The position numbers were made by a program, and so were the translations under genes. Of a stretch of 64,000 bases of DNA, positions 44,701 to 52,010 are shown in pieces. Positions within the stretch are counted from its first letter, which is position 1, and every line of letters begins with the position of its first letter. The stretch is from Trichobilharzia szidati (Eukaryota; Platyhelminthes; Trematoda; Strigeidida; Schistosomatidae), in the NCBI GenBank assembly GCA_944472155.2, contig OX235279.1, positions 177,485,868-177,549,867 on the forward strand, read 5' to 3'. Below the pieces are notes generated by a model. That model did no database searches. It was not told where the DNA came from and saw only the letters and a list, made by a program, of their open reading frames with translations.

Positions 44701-46553
44701 AGATTAAATTCTTATGATGTTTCTTCTAGTTTTACCTGAGGATACACAAGGCAAACGTTGCGAATAAAGAGAATGTTCAGTAGTATCAGAAAAGATCATT
44801 TTAACCAGCTGCTTGTAAGAATTGGAATACTCATAAAACTGCGGTGCTAGATAATTGAGTCAAAGGCACACCACTAACCCTACGTACAGCCTTCAATGTT
44901 CTCCATATTATATAGGATAGTCTTTTTGAGAAGTCCAGGGAAGAATAAGGGCGAGCAACAAAATACATAAATTGCAATAGAAGAGGTTAAGTTATGCCAG
45001 AAAGTATCAATGCGATTGAAATGTTCACCCCCACCCCGCCAAAAGTATGGTGGAGGAATGTAGATGACACATTCACTGTACTTAAAACACACGACACAAA
45101 CAGATTTTTCCAACACATTGACCCAAAGGTAGAGTCAATTCAGTTCACTTACTAAATCGAAAGTCGGGAAGGGGAGCTTCCAATGTTTAACTGCAACGTA
45201 AAAAGGAAAGAAGATGGGAAGTTAAACACTAATGTTTACAGGAAACCCACACATTCAAACAGATGTTCAGACTTCCGATCATCCCATCCTATGTCAGTAA
45301 AAATAGGATTGGTGAAATGTTCAAATAATAGAGCACAAAAAATTAAGTAGTACCAAAGAAAATCTAAAACAGGAACTGATACACATTAAAGAAGTCTTGA
45401 AACTTAATAATTACCCTGATAAATTAATCGAGAACTATGTGAGGAAATGTAAAAATAAAATAAATAATGATACTAGCGACAGTGATAAAAACAATAATAA
45501 TGATAATAATAATAGTGATAATAATGATAATATTTAATGACGACACCAACAATAATGAATCTAAATCATCAGTAGTAATTCCATACAAGGAAGGAACCTG
45601 GGAAGCCTTACTCAGAATTCTTAACAAGGCGGGCAGGAATAAAAGTGGCTGGCATTCAAACCCACAAACTCAATTAGAAACACGCTTTGTCGGTTAAAGG
45701 ATCAATCCTGTGGAGCCTTTAAAACAAAACAATTTAGTTTATCTAATACCCTGCAATGATTGTCAGGTCAAATACATAGGTCAAACTAGTAGAACAGGGG
45801 CAGCCAGATTAGTTGACCCGAATAAGATAAGAAATCTAGAGAATAGTTCAGCTATACCACTCACTACATGCAATTACACACAACCATACAATAGGATGAG
45901 ATAAGGTGACAGTTTTAAAATCTAATCTAATGTCACAGGGTGGAGGGAGAGATTGATAACAGGAGCTTCGTTTATCGAATCAGCTGCAAACACGTGTAAT
46001 AGGAATGATTCAGCACCTATCCACCCAGATATCTGGAAAATTCTACTACCCCAACGACGACAAATAGGAGAGAACAAAGAAAACTATAAAACTCAAGTGT
46101 CAAAGTCATGTGATTATAATTGATGAAATGATTATGAACAATGCTAGATTGTGTTCGAAACGTCATCCAGTAAATAATACTGTTTCACTCACTGTGTGAT
46201 ACATCTAATAAACAAACTAATATGGAATTACTTACTACCACAGTGCCCAAGTTTTACACATATATCAACTGCTTTGTGGAATAAGTCAGACGAAAAGTTG
46301 CGGAGATAGGCGATATTCAATCGACTCGACTCCCTATCACAGTGTTATCAAAATTCATGGGAGTGAATAAGTCAAAGAAAAAGACATTATAAAATATTTT
46401 TCATAAAATTAAAAAAAAAAAAAAACTCACTGCAATAAATTTGTCATTAAATCCACTTAATCGCATACATTCTTTTATTTCTTTTCGTGATAGAGTACCA
46501 TTGCCATCTTTATCCATTTGACGAAACTGAGACAATAACACTTCTTCATCCAT
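26578..46553 (-). CDS. EF-hand calcium-binding protein 1 (calmodulin-like), three coding exons
   Basis: Joined exons 46553-46431, 33303-33209 and 26782-26578 give 423 nt (140 aa plus stop). All junctions are GT-AG: the donors are GTGAGT and GTAAGT, the acceptors TTCCAG and TCTATAG, and the phases (0, then 2) agree. Calcium loops are DKDGNGTLSRKE (about residues 14-25), DLDGDGQITLEE (about 48-59) and DKDNSGRISVSE (about 85-96), all canonical at positions 1, 3, 5 and 12. The fourth motif has K at position 1 and Q at position 12, so it probably does not bind calcium. The size and four-motif layout are calmodulin-like, suggesting a cytosolic calcium sensor or buffer. No signal peptide is seen. 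The start is the ATG in CAATATGGATG; an upstream in-frame ATG at 46619 has a possible acceptor (TTTCCAG) in between. Schistosomes have several such small EF-hand proteins; I cannot say which this is. Confidence 0.85.
26842..27957 (-). mobile_element. PLE 3' half with inverted tail: near-palindrome
   Basis: The left arm (about 26842-27280, minus) and right arm (about 27528-27957, plus) are almost identical inverted copies of a PLE 3' end. A 68-residue open stretch is the same in both (minus 27134-26928; plus 27665-27871). The centre continues the minus-strand body with a GIY-YIG start (NLVYVIPYWNDCQVKYIGQT, near 27335-27290) and a serine/lysine-rich linker. RT is absent. It lies in intron 2 of EF-hand gene 1. 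Confidence 0.8.
27910..28388. repeat. inverted PLE ends around a 290-bp spacer
   Basis: Positions 27910-28005 recur inverted at 28295-28388 (GTGTGATA...AATAAACAAAC and the TTACTACCACAGTGCCCAAG block). The spacer is unassigned. This forms the junction between two PLE copies. Confidence 0.6.
28390..30385 (+). mobile_element. Penelope-like element, RT plus decayed endonuclease
   Basis: RT pieces: KDIVITKSDKGNATVVLNN (28490), MVSFDIISLYKRIPINMAIE (motif A, 28917), GSPISPVVPSIFMDKWE (motif B, 29120) and WGRYVDDTLTVLGTKKDRF (motif C, 29210), with stops and frameshifts. Then KRK-rich and asparagine-rich linkers (29340-29700), a decayed GIY-YIG (29870-29960) and the PLE tail to about 30385. It lies in intron 2 of EF-hand gene 1. 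Confidence 0.8.
31302..31350 (+). ncRNA. decayed hammerhead-like PLE tail
   Basis: ACAGC and CGCTG can form stem I, and AAGAG/CTCTT forms stem III with C before the 3' arm. The GAAA box is AAAA and the CUGANGA core is lost. Related to 59671-59714. Confidence 0.4.
31385..31568 (-). mobile_element. tRNA-headed SINE with CR1-like tail
   Basis: On the minus strand: GCGTCGGTGGCACAGCGG, a decayed B box (GGTACGATCCC), CACCTGATATC, and the tail GCTGAAAATTCCATACTTGT followed by AGTACTGTGTGG. It sits in the LINE RT between motif B and downstream sequence. Confidence 0.8.
32040..32230 (+). repeat. possible divergent tRNA-like repeat
   Basis: TTTGGTCCAATGGTAGAATG resembles an A-box head and GAGGTTCTATTCTC a decayed B box. 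A later GGATATGGGTATGAGACTAG resembles the GGGCATGAGGCTAGC block of the tRNA-headed SINE. Weak case. Confidence 0.4.
32268..32707 (+). mobile_element. tRNA-like foldback SINE with perfect 30-bp inverted ends
   Basis: Positions 32268-32297 are the exact reverse complement of 32678-32707. Inside are CTACAGGACAGAGTTTCC, GAGAAGTCGAGACCAGTGAG, and a tRNA-like part (GAGCTAGCTTGCCTTGTGAC, GGAAGGTTGTGTGTTCGAAC, GTGGGTGCGTACTGCCGAT). Related copies: 9.0, 11.7-12.3, 22.9, 43.6 and 63.4 kb. Confidence 0.75.
33209..33303 (-). CDS. EF-hand gene 1, exon 2 (second EF-hand)
   Basis: 95 nt. Acceptor ATTCCAG at 33310-33304; donor GTAAGT from 33208. Encodes EFIETFDLDGDGQITLEEYK and NIIPKEEKE. The last codon is split after two bases, matching exon 3. 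The equivalent exon of gene 2 is also 95 nt. Confidence 0.9.
33497..33625 (-). mobile_element. PLE terminal fragment
   Basis: Related to the insertion at 10026-10139: the minus strand has ATGATTAT, a weak stem-loop, and GTGCTCGAAACG. It precedes a SINE. Confidence 0.55.
33636..33826 (+). mobile_element. tRNA-headed SINE with CR1-like tail
   Basis: Head GTCGGTGGCACAGCGGTTA, B box GGTTCGATCCCC, then CACACCTGATATC and the tail ATGCTGAAAATTCCATACTT. Located in intron 1 of EF-hand gene 1. Confidence 0.8.
33850..34290 (-). mobile_element. degenerate PLE endonuclease fragment
   Basis: Minus-strand match to the palindromic PLE copy at 27.15-27.45 kb, with the same order of blocks (serine/lysine linker, NNLVY region, GIY-YIG, SAIALHA region) but many indels. 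Confidence 0.55.
34300..34715. other. no gene recognised
   Basis: Includes a minus-strand open stretch (34774-34499, 91 codons) with no recognisable domain; I do not call it a gene. Confidence 0.3.
34717..35205. repeat. GC-rich island between long direct repeats
   Basis: About 385 bp (34771-35155) is visibly GC-richer than its surroundings and is bounded by direct repeats of about 40 bp (near 34726-34766 and 35163-35203) sharing TTGTCCTAAAATATATTACG. A plus-strand open stretch of 71 codons (34786-35001) overlaps an open minus-strand frame; neither resembles a known family. Confidence 0.55.
35210..35930. other. no gene recognised
   Basis: No supported feature. Confidence 0.3.
35935..36290 (-). 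mobile_element. RTE-clade LINE 3' end
   Basis: On the minus strand it ends with GAAGCCATATGTTCCTCTAG and an ATTAA tail at 35950-35938. Upstream are ARVEPEREAAS and the RWIG-type block (EMEMDWISHTLRKPSSDIT). Same subfamily as 5.72 kb; head to head with the RTE copy starting at 36620. Confidence 0.75.
36620..37696 (+). mobile_element. RTE-clade LINE (SR2-like), 5'-truncated
   Basis: Starts inside the RT (VPQIFINLIQQLYDNGTC), includes NTGVRQGCLLSPMIFL (motif B), the broken motif C near 36855, TSFTYLG, FINLKPIWKSS, RKWRWIGHSLRRPLGDIARQ (37435) and WRRSCEEELKQYGLTWMQVK. It ends TTGAAGCCCTATGTTCCACT plus an AATA tail. AATAATCA flanks it (36612-36619, 37697-37704). Closest to the copy at 9.7-11.5 kb, with which it shares a 4-nt insertion in the catalytic motif. 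Confidence 0.85.
37710..38380. other. no gene recognised
   Basis: No supported feature. Confidence 0.3.
38387..39245 (-). mobile_element. CR1-like LINE, 3' end
   Basis: Same segment as 7563-8460, also on the minus strand and closely similar, with small indels. It ends in an ATT-rich tail at 38400-38385. Flanking sequences differ between the two, so they are separate insertions. Confidence 0.8.
39405..39720 (+). mobile_element. RTE-clade LINE 3' end with inverted 5' part
   Basis: Positions 39410-39535 encode, on the minus strand, the block ending in WNPNW (the WNPKGKRR region). Positions 39553-39720 carry the next part of the element on the plus strand through to GCTTTATGTTCCACATGGAA and an AATAAATA tail. 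This is the layout made by twin priming. Confidence 0.6.
40354..41168. mobile_element. possible LTR-type insertion
   Basis: The insertion inside a PLE tail begins TGTAGCGG and ends CCTTACA, giving TGTA...TACA ends as in LTR elements. No clear target duplication is visible. A SINE lies within it (40820-41053). No gag or pol coding is recognised. Confidence 0.35.
40820..41053 (-). mobile_element. tRNA-headed SINE with RTE-like tail, full length
   Basis: On the minus strand: TGTCGGTGGCATAGTGG, a B box (GGTTAGATCCC, one change from consensus), the GCTAAGCCAG and GGCATGAGGCTAGC blocks, and the end AGCTTGAAGCCCTATGTTCC followed by GGGAACGTGAAGGAATAAAG. It is flanked by TA repeats on both sides. 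Confidence 0.85.
41741..41972 (+). mobile_element. tRNA-headed SINE with RTE-like tail, 11-bp target duplication
   Basis: Complete head (GCGTCGGTGGCATAGTGG, GGTTCGATCCCC) and end (TGTTCCACTGGGGAACGTG). AATTGTGTTGT is repeated at 41730-41740 and 41973-41983. Confidence 0.9.
41985..42390. other. no gene recognised
   Basis: AT-rich; no supported feature. Confidence 0.3.
42395..43450 (+). mobile_element. Penelope-like element, endonuclease and tail
   Basis: An open 135-codon frame (42407-42814) holds a well-kept GIY-YIG domain: CIYQFTCSCGARYIGRSMRV, KRVREHHPVW, ITEHIVNTCHRMS, FRVIYKVNKNLP, LCTAEALATCIEKPELCVQK. The 3' region ends near 43390-43445 with a decayed hammerhead-like tail (ACAGC, CCGAAAGG, TGCTG). 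The RT is absent. The nearest relative is on the minus strand at 59.2-59.7 kb. Confidence 0.8.
43565..43798 (+). mobile_element. tRNA-like foldback SINE, 3' part
   Basis: Contains GAATCGGCTCCCAGGGGCTG, the GCCTTGTAACCGGAAGG block, GTGAGTTCGAACCGG, GTGGGTGCGTACTGCCGATG, and the end block TCTCTAACTGATATCAATCC at about 43764-43783. Confidence 0.7.
43800..44575 (+). mobile_element. Penelope-like element, endonuclease and tail
   Basis: Matches the PLE at 24.5-26.3 kb from MGDIPSEVITKKLRKSVQR through CIYQFNCACGASYVCR to SILDHLV, and shows that endonuclease without the nested PLE. Stops break it. The tail (44446-44575) matches the right inverted repeat of the other copy. Confidence 0.75.
44506..44549 (+). 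ncRNA. hammerhead-like motif at PLE 3' end
   Basis: CTGATGA (44510-44516), GAAA (44530-44533) and stem III AAGA/TCTT with a GTAC loop (44533-44544). U at the cleavage position; stem I AAC/GTT (44507-44509 with 44546-44548). Stem II is weak. Confidence 0.5.
44705..45000 (-). mobile_element. CR1-like LINE fragment
   Basis: On the minus strand it encodes decayed versions of the C-terminal block seen at 14.3 and 57.2 kb: a CSPLFFPGLLKKTI-like stretch near 44950 and NMENIEGC. No 3' tail. Confidence 0.6.
45000..46250 (+). mobile_element. Penelope-like element, RT end to 3' tail
   Basis: Starts with VWWRNVDDTFTVLKTHDTNRF (RT motif C with N for Y), then KRKEDGKLNTNVYRKPTHS, asparagine-rich repeats (45480-45540), ESKSSVVIPYKEGTWEAL, NLVYLIPCNDCQVKYIGQTS (GIY-YIG, 45728-45790) and the tail with ATTATGAACAATGC, GTGTTCGAAACGTCATCCAG. 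Same family as 26.8-30.3 kb. Lies in intron 1 of EF-hand gene 1. Confidence 0.8.
46431..46553 (-). CDS. EF-hand gene 1, exon 1 (start codon and first EF-hand)
   Basis: 123 nt, ending in phase 0 before the donor GTGAGT (46430-46425). Encodes MDEEVLLSQFRQMDKDGNGT through CMRLSGFNDKFIA. A possible upstream acceptor (CTTTCCAG, about 46575-46568) would allow a 5' untranslated exon further right. Confidence 0.85.
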
Positions 46554-46619
46554 ATTGCAAAAACACACTGGAAAGAACCAAAAGTTTTCTATTATTTCAA
46601 CTAGGCTTGAAACAAACAC

Positions 46620-47510
46620 TAGGCTCGGAGTTTACTCCGCCTTTTAAATTAATTAATGTACAAATAAATGTGAGCTTATTTTCAAATTATGTATGTATCT
46701 TTAATATTGGCAGGTAAAAAAATAAATGTTTTCTTTTCCCCTACATTGAAATTATAATGGTAAAAATTATTATTATAAATTCTAAATTATCCAACCGTAT
46801 CGGGACATTGTACGCCTGCGCCTGACCTTGGGCTTTTGACCTAATTGGTTGTCTGTCAATCTATACGCAGACTAACAATTTAAAAAGCAGAATATACAGG
46901 AGAAGAGATGAAGTCGCCCAAAATCAATAGACCAGCATAGTTTTTGGTAGTTTCAAATCATTTTTATTCGTCCAGTTCACTTATTTTTTTATATTACGGA
47001 CAAAATGTGATGTTTTGTATTTCTGTACCATTTCGTCACTGCGACTGGTCGAGTATGTGTACACGATACTTTGTTGAATAACTATATTACATTTACATAT
47101 ATATATATATATACATTAAATATGAATTATGTACGATGAAAACAGTTTGCATTTTATTCAGAACAAATATTTGCATTTTGTCTAAATAGTCTACAGAAAT
47201 GGTCATCAAGCTTTGACATTTAGAGTAATACTCGATCGCTTAGCTTCGATGATGATAATAATAATGATAATAAAATAATTCTGATGAATCCCTGTATTAA
47301 GGATAAATCGATGAGCATGAAAAAAAGGAATACTTGTACTGCTTTAAATATTTATTTTAGTGAAAAAGATTTTCCCTGTACAATGGTCATTTCTGACTTT
47401 AGCATTTTTACCTGTTGAATTCATCATAGAAAGACTAATTTAATTAATTATAATTACCCAACGATTAACTGACGGTCGACTTTCAAGTCTCTTTGATCCA
47501 CTCTACTTAT
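46620..47510. other. upstream region of EF-hand gene 1, no gene recognised
   Basis: AT-rich sequence with a TA microsatellite (47098-47113). Any promoter or 5' exon of gene 1 should lie here, but no specific element can be supported. Confidence 0.3.
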
Positions 47511-47514
47511 AATA

Positions 47515-48590
47515 TTATAATAATTGTTTATTTTAATTCCTAGAGGAACATAGGGCTTCAGCCGTGTGTCTCCATCGCGTTCGGTTCTCTGCTAGAATCT
47601 CCACCTGGCTGCGAGTCTGCCCACACGTTTTCATCTCCTCTTCACATGACCTCCTCCAAGTCACCCTCGCAATGACGACCAACTCTCCGCTTTCCTTTCG
47701 AGTTCCACTCGAGCAATGGCTTGTCTAGTGATGTCACTTGATGGTTTCCTCAGAGTATGGCCAATCCAATCCACCTCCATTTCTTCCTGCTTATTTGTTT
47801 CACAATCGGTTCCTGCTGTGTTGGTTCGCTCCCAGAGATCCTACGCTGTTGATGATATTTTCTGGCCGGCCATCTGGCTTTGAGTAGTGAGCGAAGACAA
47901 CTGTTAATGAAGGTCTGTAGTTTGTTTGAGATGCTCTTTATGACGCGCTGGCCAAGTCTCTGATTCGTATAGTAACACCGACTGACTTCACATTGGAGTT
48001 GAAAATCCGGATCTTATTTTTGATGCTGAGCAGTGCTGTTGACCTCCACACAGACTTGAGAGTAGTGAAGGCTTGTCTTGCTTTTCCGATTCTTGCTTTG
48101 ATATCCTCGTCATTTCCGCCTGTAGTTGAAACGATGCTTCCAAGGTAGGTAAAGGAGGTTGTTTCCTTCAGGTTTCTCCCATTTATGCTGATCGTTGTAT
48201 GTTGTTGTTGTTCTTGTCCAGGAATCTTTAACACCTCTTTTTTCCCTATGTTCACGTGAAGTCCCTCCTGTCTTTGATGCATCTTCTACCAACTTGTTGA
48301 TTTTCATTTGCATATCTTCCAGTTTGTGGGAAATCAGACATATATCATCGGCGAAGTCCAGATCCTCCAAGTTTTTTGTGTGAGTCCATTTTATGCTTGT
48401 TTCCTCATTGCCCGCTGTTTGTCGCATTATCCAATCTACTGCAATCAAGAGATTCATTGGCGATAGTAGGCAGTCAGCTTGTCTTACTCCTGTCCTCACT
48501 TCGAAGAATTCCATTAGTTTCCACTCTACTTCATCTTGTCTTATCGACCAGTCAACTGTAGATACATTTGGACTACTTTCTGTAAGGCAG
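47515..48590 (-). mobile_element. RTE-clade LINE (SR2-like), 5'-truncated
   Basis: On the minus strand: LLSPMNLLIAVDWIMRQTAG (after motif B), NLEDLDFADDICLISHK (motif C intact, about 48367-48317), then frame-shifted GLHVNIGKKE, TSFTYLGSIVSTTGGNDEDI, ARQAFTTLKSVWRSTALL, and the 3' end GAAGCCCTATGTTCCTCTAG near 47560. Its intact DFADD motif is the reference for the broken one at 10.7 and 36.9 kb. Confidence 0.85.
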
Positions 48591-48628
48591 ACCTAACTTT
48601 TGATATATAACCATAGTAGTTATCTTTA

Positions 48629-48868
48629 GTCGGTGGCACGGAGGTTAGGACGAACGCCGACCATGCGCATGGTCTGGCGTTCGATCCCCAGCCACTGATG
48701 CACTCTTTTACCTCGCTAAGCCAGAAATAAAAACTGCTGGTACAGCGGAATGGTTGGGCATGAGGCTAGCAACCTCATCCTGTAAAAATAAACACCACTG
48801 CTATAGAAACTTCAAGCCTCTAGGTTGAAGCCCTATATTTTCCACTGGGAACGTGAAGGAATAAAAAC
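48629..48868 (+). mobile_element. tRNA-headed SINE with RTE-like tail
   Basis: Head GTCGGTGGCACGGAGGTTAG with a decayed B box (GCGTTCGATCCCC), the GCTAAGCCAG and GGCATGAGGCTAGC blocks, and the end GGTTGAAGCCCTATATTTTC followed by GGGAACGTGAAGGAATAAAA. Confidence 0.85.
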
Positions 48869-49209
48869 AAAATGTTATTTTTTATGTTTTTTAACTTACA
48901 AGAAACAAAGCAGCATGCAGTGCCGTTATATGCTACTTATTAGAAGATATGAGTAGTTGGCACCACTCACATCAAAAAATCTCGCATTTATGCCTACTTT
49001 TATCGTCACTAAGGGTAGACGGTTTCAAGCAGACCACATATTGTGATCTCAATAATTTCAGTTCCTAAGGTAAGACTTCACCTCCATGTACTGTGAAATT
49101 TGAAAATCGCGAATCCCAATTTAAGCTTACATTGTGTTTCTGTCTGTGCACACCACATCGCTATTGAAGATTTTACTCACTTCATTTACTGCAGGTTATT
49201 TCTAGTTTC

Positions 49210-50340
49210 ATACATACGCCAATATTGAGTTCACTGTGGAACATGAAAGTGACTGAAAGTTCCACTTCCTCGACATCGCCATGCAACGCCTAGAAGACGG
49301 TATTCTTCAAAAGTCAATTTATCGAAAGCCTACATGGAAAGGACAATACTTACATTTCAATAGATTTTGTCCAAATAGCTTTAAACGTGATCTAGTCAAG
49401 ACTCTACTATAGAGCCAGGAGAATATGCTCTACAGAGAAATTAGAGGAAGATTTTGAGTTTCTTGAAAAAATGTTGAAGAGCAATGGATACCCTCAAAGC
49501 TTCATCAACAAGTATGGAAGATCTGAAGTCACAAATGTAAAAAAATTCACAGTGGGTAAAAAGCCAATCTACATTCAGCTTGATTATAAAGGTGAAAACA
49601 TTGCAGCGATGATCAACAGAAGACTGAGTACATCACTAGTCATAGCCTATCCTGCAGCTGAGCTCGTTCCCGTCTTTCGAACAACTTGCTCTTTGATGCA
49701 ATCAAAATCGATAGATATCCTTCTCATGTTAACTCCAACTGTATATACAAATTTACATGTATCTGTGGGAGCAGTTACATTGGAAGGACAGAAAGAAGGG
49801 CATATCTACGATTTTCTGAACACGTACCAAAAAGCTTACGTCTAAAGGGAACAAATGCCTTAAACAGTGCCATCGCCAGACATCTCCTTGACACGGGTCA
49901 GTCATGAGGTGGACGTCAAAAAGTCGTTCAAAATTATCAATAGGCAAAAGAGTTCAATTCTCCTCAAGTTTGCTGAAGCCATTTCCATCAAGCGCCTGAT
50001 ACCTGACTTATGCGTTCAGAAAGAAGCGGTTATCAGTCTTTCTTTGCCCTGGTAACTGGATATTTTTCATGTCTCTTTCATCTGAATGCGAGATACTGAA
50101 AACTTTCCATTGTGTATGATTATTACTGTTCAGAATAGTGTTTAATATTGCATATATATGTATATATTATTAGTGTATGCGTATATTGATCGATTAATTT
50201 TTGTTTAACATGAACTCTGTGCAAGTATGTTAAATTGTTTTTGTAGATACATTTAATAATGTCTGTGGCCTGTAAGCAGCTGACCAGAAGGCAACGAAAT
50301 AAAAGATGGTACCATTTTATCCCGCTAAAACTGTAGTTAT
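49210..50340 (+). mobile_element. Penelope-like element, connection, endonuclease and tail
   Basis: Sister of the PLE at 15.7-17.5 kb, beginning after RT motif C (ANIEFTVEHESD) and reading SIYRKPTWKG with an intact CGA at about 49321. Then NGYPQSFINKYGRSE, CIYKFTCICGSSYIGRTERR (49740-49800), KSFKIINRQKSS and LIPDLCVQKEAVISLSLPW. Frameshifts near 49700 and 49900. The tail at 50270-50330 has a mutated hammerhead-like core (CTGACCA, GAAA). Confidence 0.8.
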
Positions 50341-50724
50341 TTCTATTTTGTTAACTTAAAACTGATACTGTGCTGTATTCTCAACGAGTTGAGTAAAAAA
50401 CTTTTTCCATACTCGATTTTTATTAAGGTGTTAAATGCGAAAAAAAATGGTGCACACTATACAAATTCTTGATTATTTCAGATTTCAGTTGAATACATCT
50501 CATCGTAATCTTTTATTAGTCTTCAAATATCAAATTGTTTAAACTACTGACCTTTATAATTTCAAACTTCATTCCTCTTATCCAATGGCCTGAAAAGGAA
50601 TTAGGTAAATGGTGAATAAAACTTTATCTGTGCAAAATCATCTGTGACACAGAAAAGCACACAGTTAGTGGGCAGGGAAGCAGTAAGAATACATTTTTAT
50701 TACTGTCACTTTGTATTGTATTAA

Positions 50725-52010
50725 AACGTCAATCTGAACGAAGAATATGCTTTTCAATAATTTCCCATCTTCAGCTTCTTACAATTATAAAATATAATAT
50801 TGGTTATCGTTACAATAATGAGAGCCGGTTTTGCGGAGGATAAATTTTTTACATAGAATAACAGATTAGTTATGGGGTGTCAAAATAAATAGTCGTATTT
50901 GTGTGACAAACTTTCTAGGCTGAAATCGATTACAAAATAATGTGAAATGACAGACAATGGTGGTGAATAGTCATAATAGATTTGTAGACTGTGGGGTAGG
51001 AAAACTGACAAGCCAGTTCAAGGTTATAAAAGTTGTCAACTGCGTGACTAATACAAAGTGGTATGTATTAAACAGGAGATAGTAAGACTGCAATGATACG
51101 TTTATCATGAAATAACGAATGTGTGAAATGAAACAGGTGGAGGCATATATTGAGAAAAGAGATAATATCACTATTAATAAGTCCGGATAGTATAAACGAA
51201 AAAAATTCGATATAATTGAGAGAATGTTTTCATGAAGGGCATAAATTATGACGAATAATAATAATGATATCAATAATAATAATATTTGTGATAATAAGCA
51301 AAGGAAAAAACCAAAAGGGTTAAGAGGAAGGAGCGCTCTTGGTGAGAAGAAGAATCATCAATCCAAGTTTGGCCAGGGTAGGAACAGCATCTGGACGTGT
51401 TCTTTTTGGATACAAAGTTCGGGTTAAGTCGATCTCATTGCAAAGCTTCAGCTATGTGTAGCAGACGTAAGAGAACTGTACGTGATAACGACTTCGGAAT
51501 TCGATATATGACCCTGAGACGGGTGTTGACTTCGATGTTGTGTCCAGTATCGACCAAGTGTGACAGGATCGAGCTTTTTATGCACTTAATTTCCCCCTGC
51601 TGAACCAAGCTGGTAAATGTTCTCGAACCGTAGACGAACCTGCCTAATCGTGCGCCCTACATAACTTGAACCACAGGAACAGTTAAAAATGGTATATGCA
51701 TGAAGAAGAGCTAAGGTTAGGTAACACATCCTTGAGTTGCTGAGTGAACACTTGGCGGCTACTGAAGGACAGATACAGACGTGCAGAGTAAAAAGTTTTC
51801 TTTTTCGCCCTGGTTAAACGCTGCAGGAGTATCGCTCTTGAATTGCAGACGTAAAAACAGAGTCTTCTCCACCGTTGCCAGTGCATGTTCACGACTATTG
51901 TAACCTTTGTTGGCTTTAAAGGAACTTCTCTGGAAATCCGTTCTCGCTTAGAATGTCTCAGATAACCTGGAGTTTTTTCTTTACACAGTCTTCGAAACAA
52001 ATGGACCGGG
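50725..52010 (-). mobile_element. Penelope-like element, endonuclease and tail
   Basis: Minus-strand coding: LYLSFSSRQVFTQQLKDVLP, SSSCIYHF (about 51700) and the GIY-YIG region to about 51400 with decayed HLVDTGH and AEA blocks. The 3' untranslated region (51370-50940) matches 20.59-20.96 kb, and a tail carries a hammerhead-like motif (50735-50775). Its 5' side runs into the palindrome that starts near 52010. Confidence 0.65.
50735..50775 (-). ncRNA. hammerhead-like motif at PLE 3' end
   Basis: On the minus strand CTGAAGA, GAAA, an AAGCATATTCTT stem III and C before GTTC are present. The stem I partner is GAAG, giving one mismatch next to the core, and stem II is longer and irregular. Confidence 0.5.
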
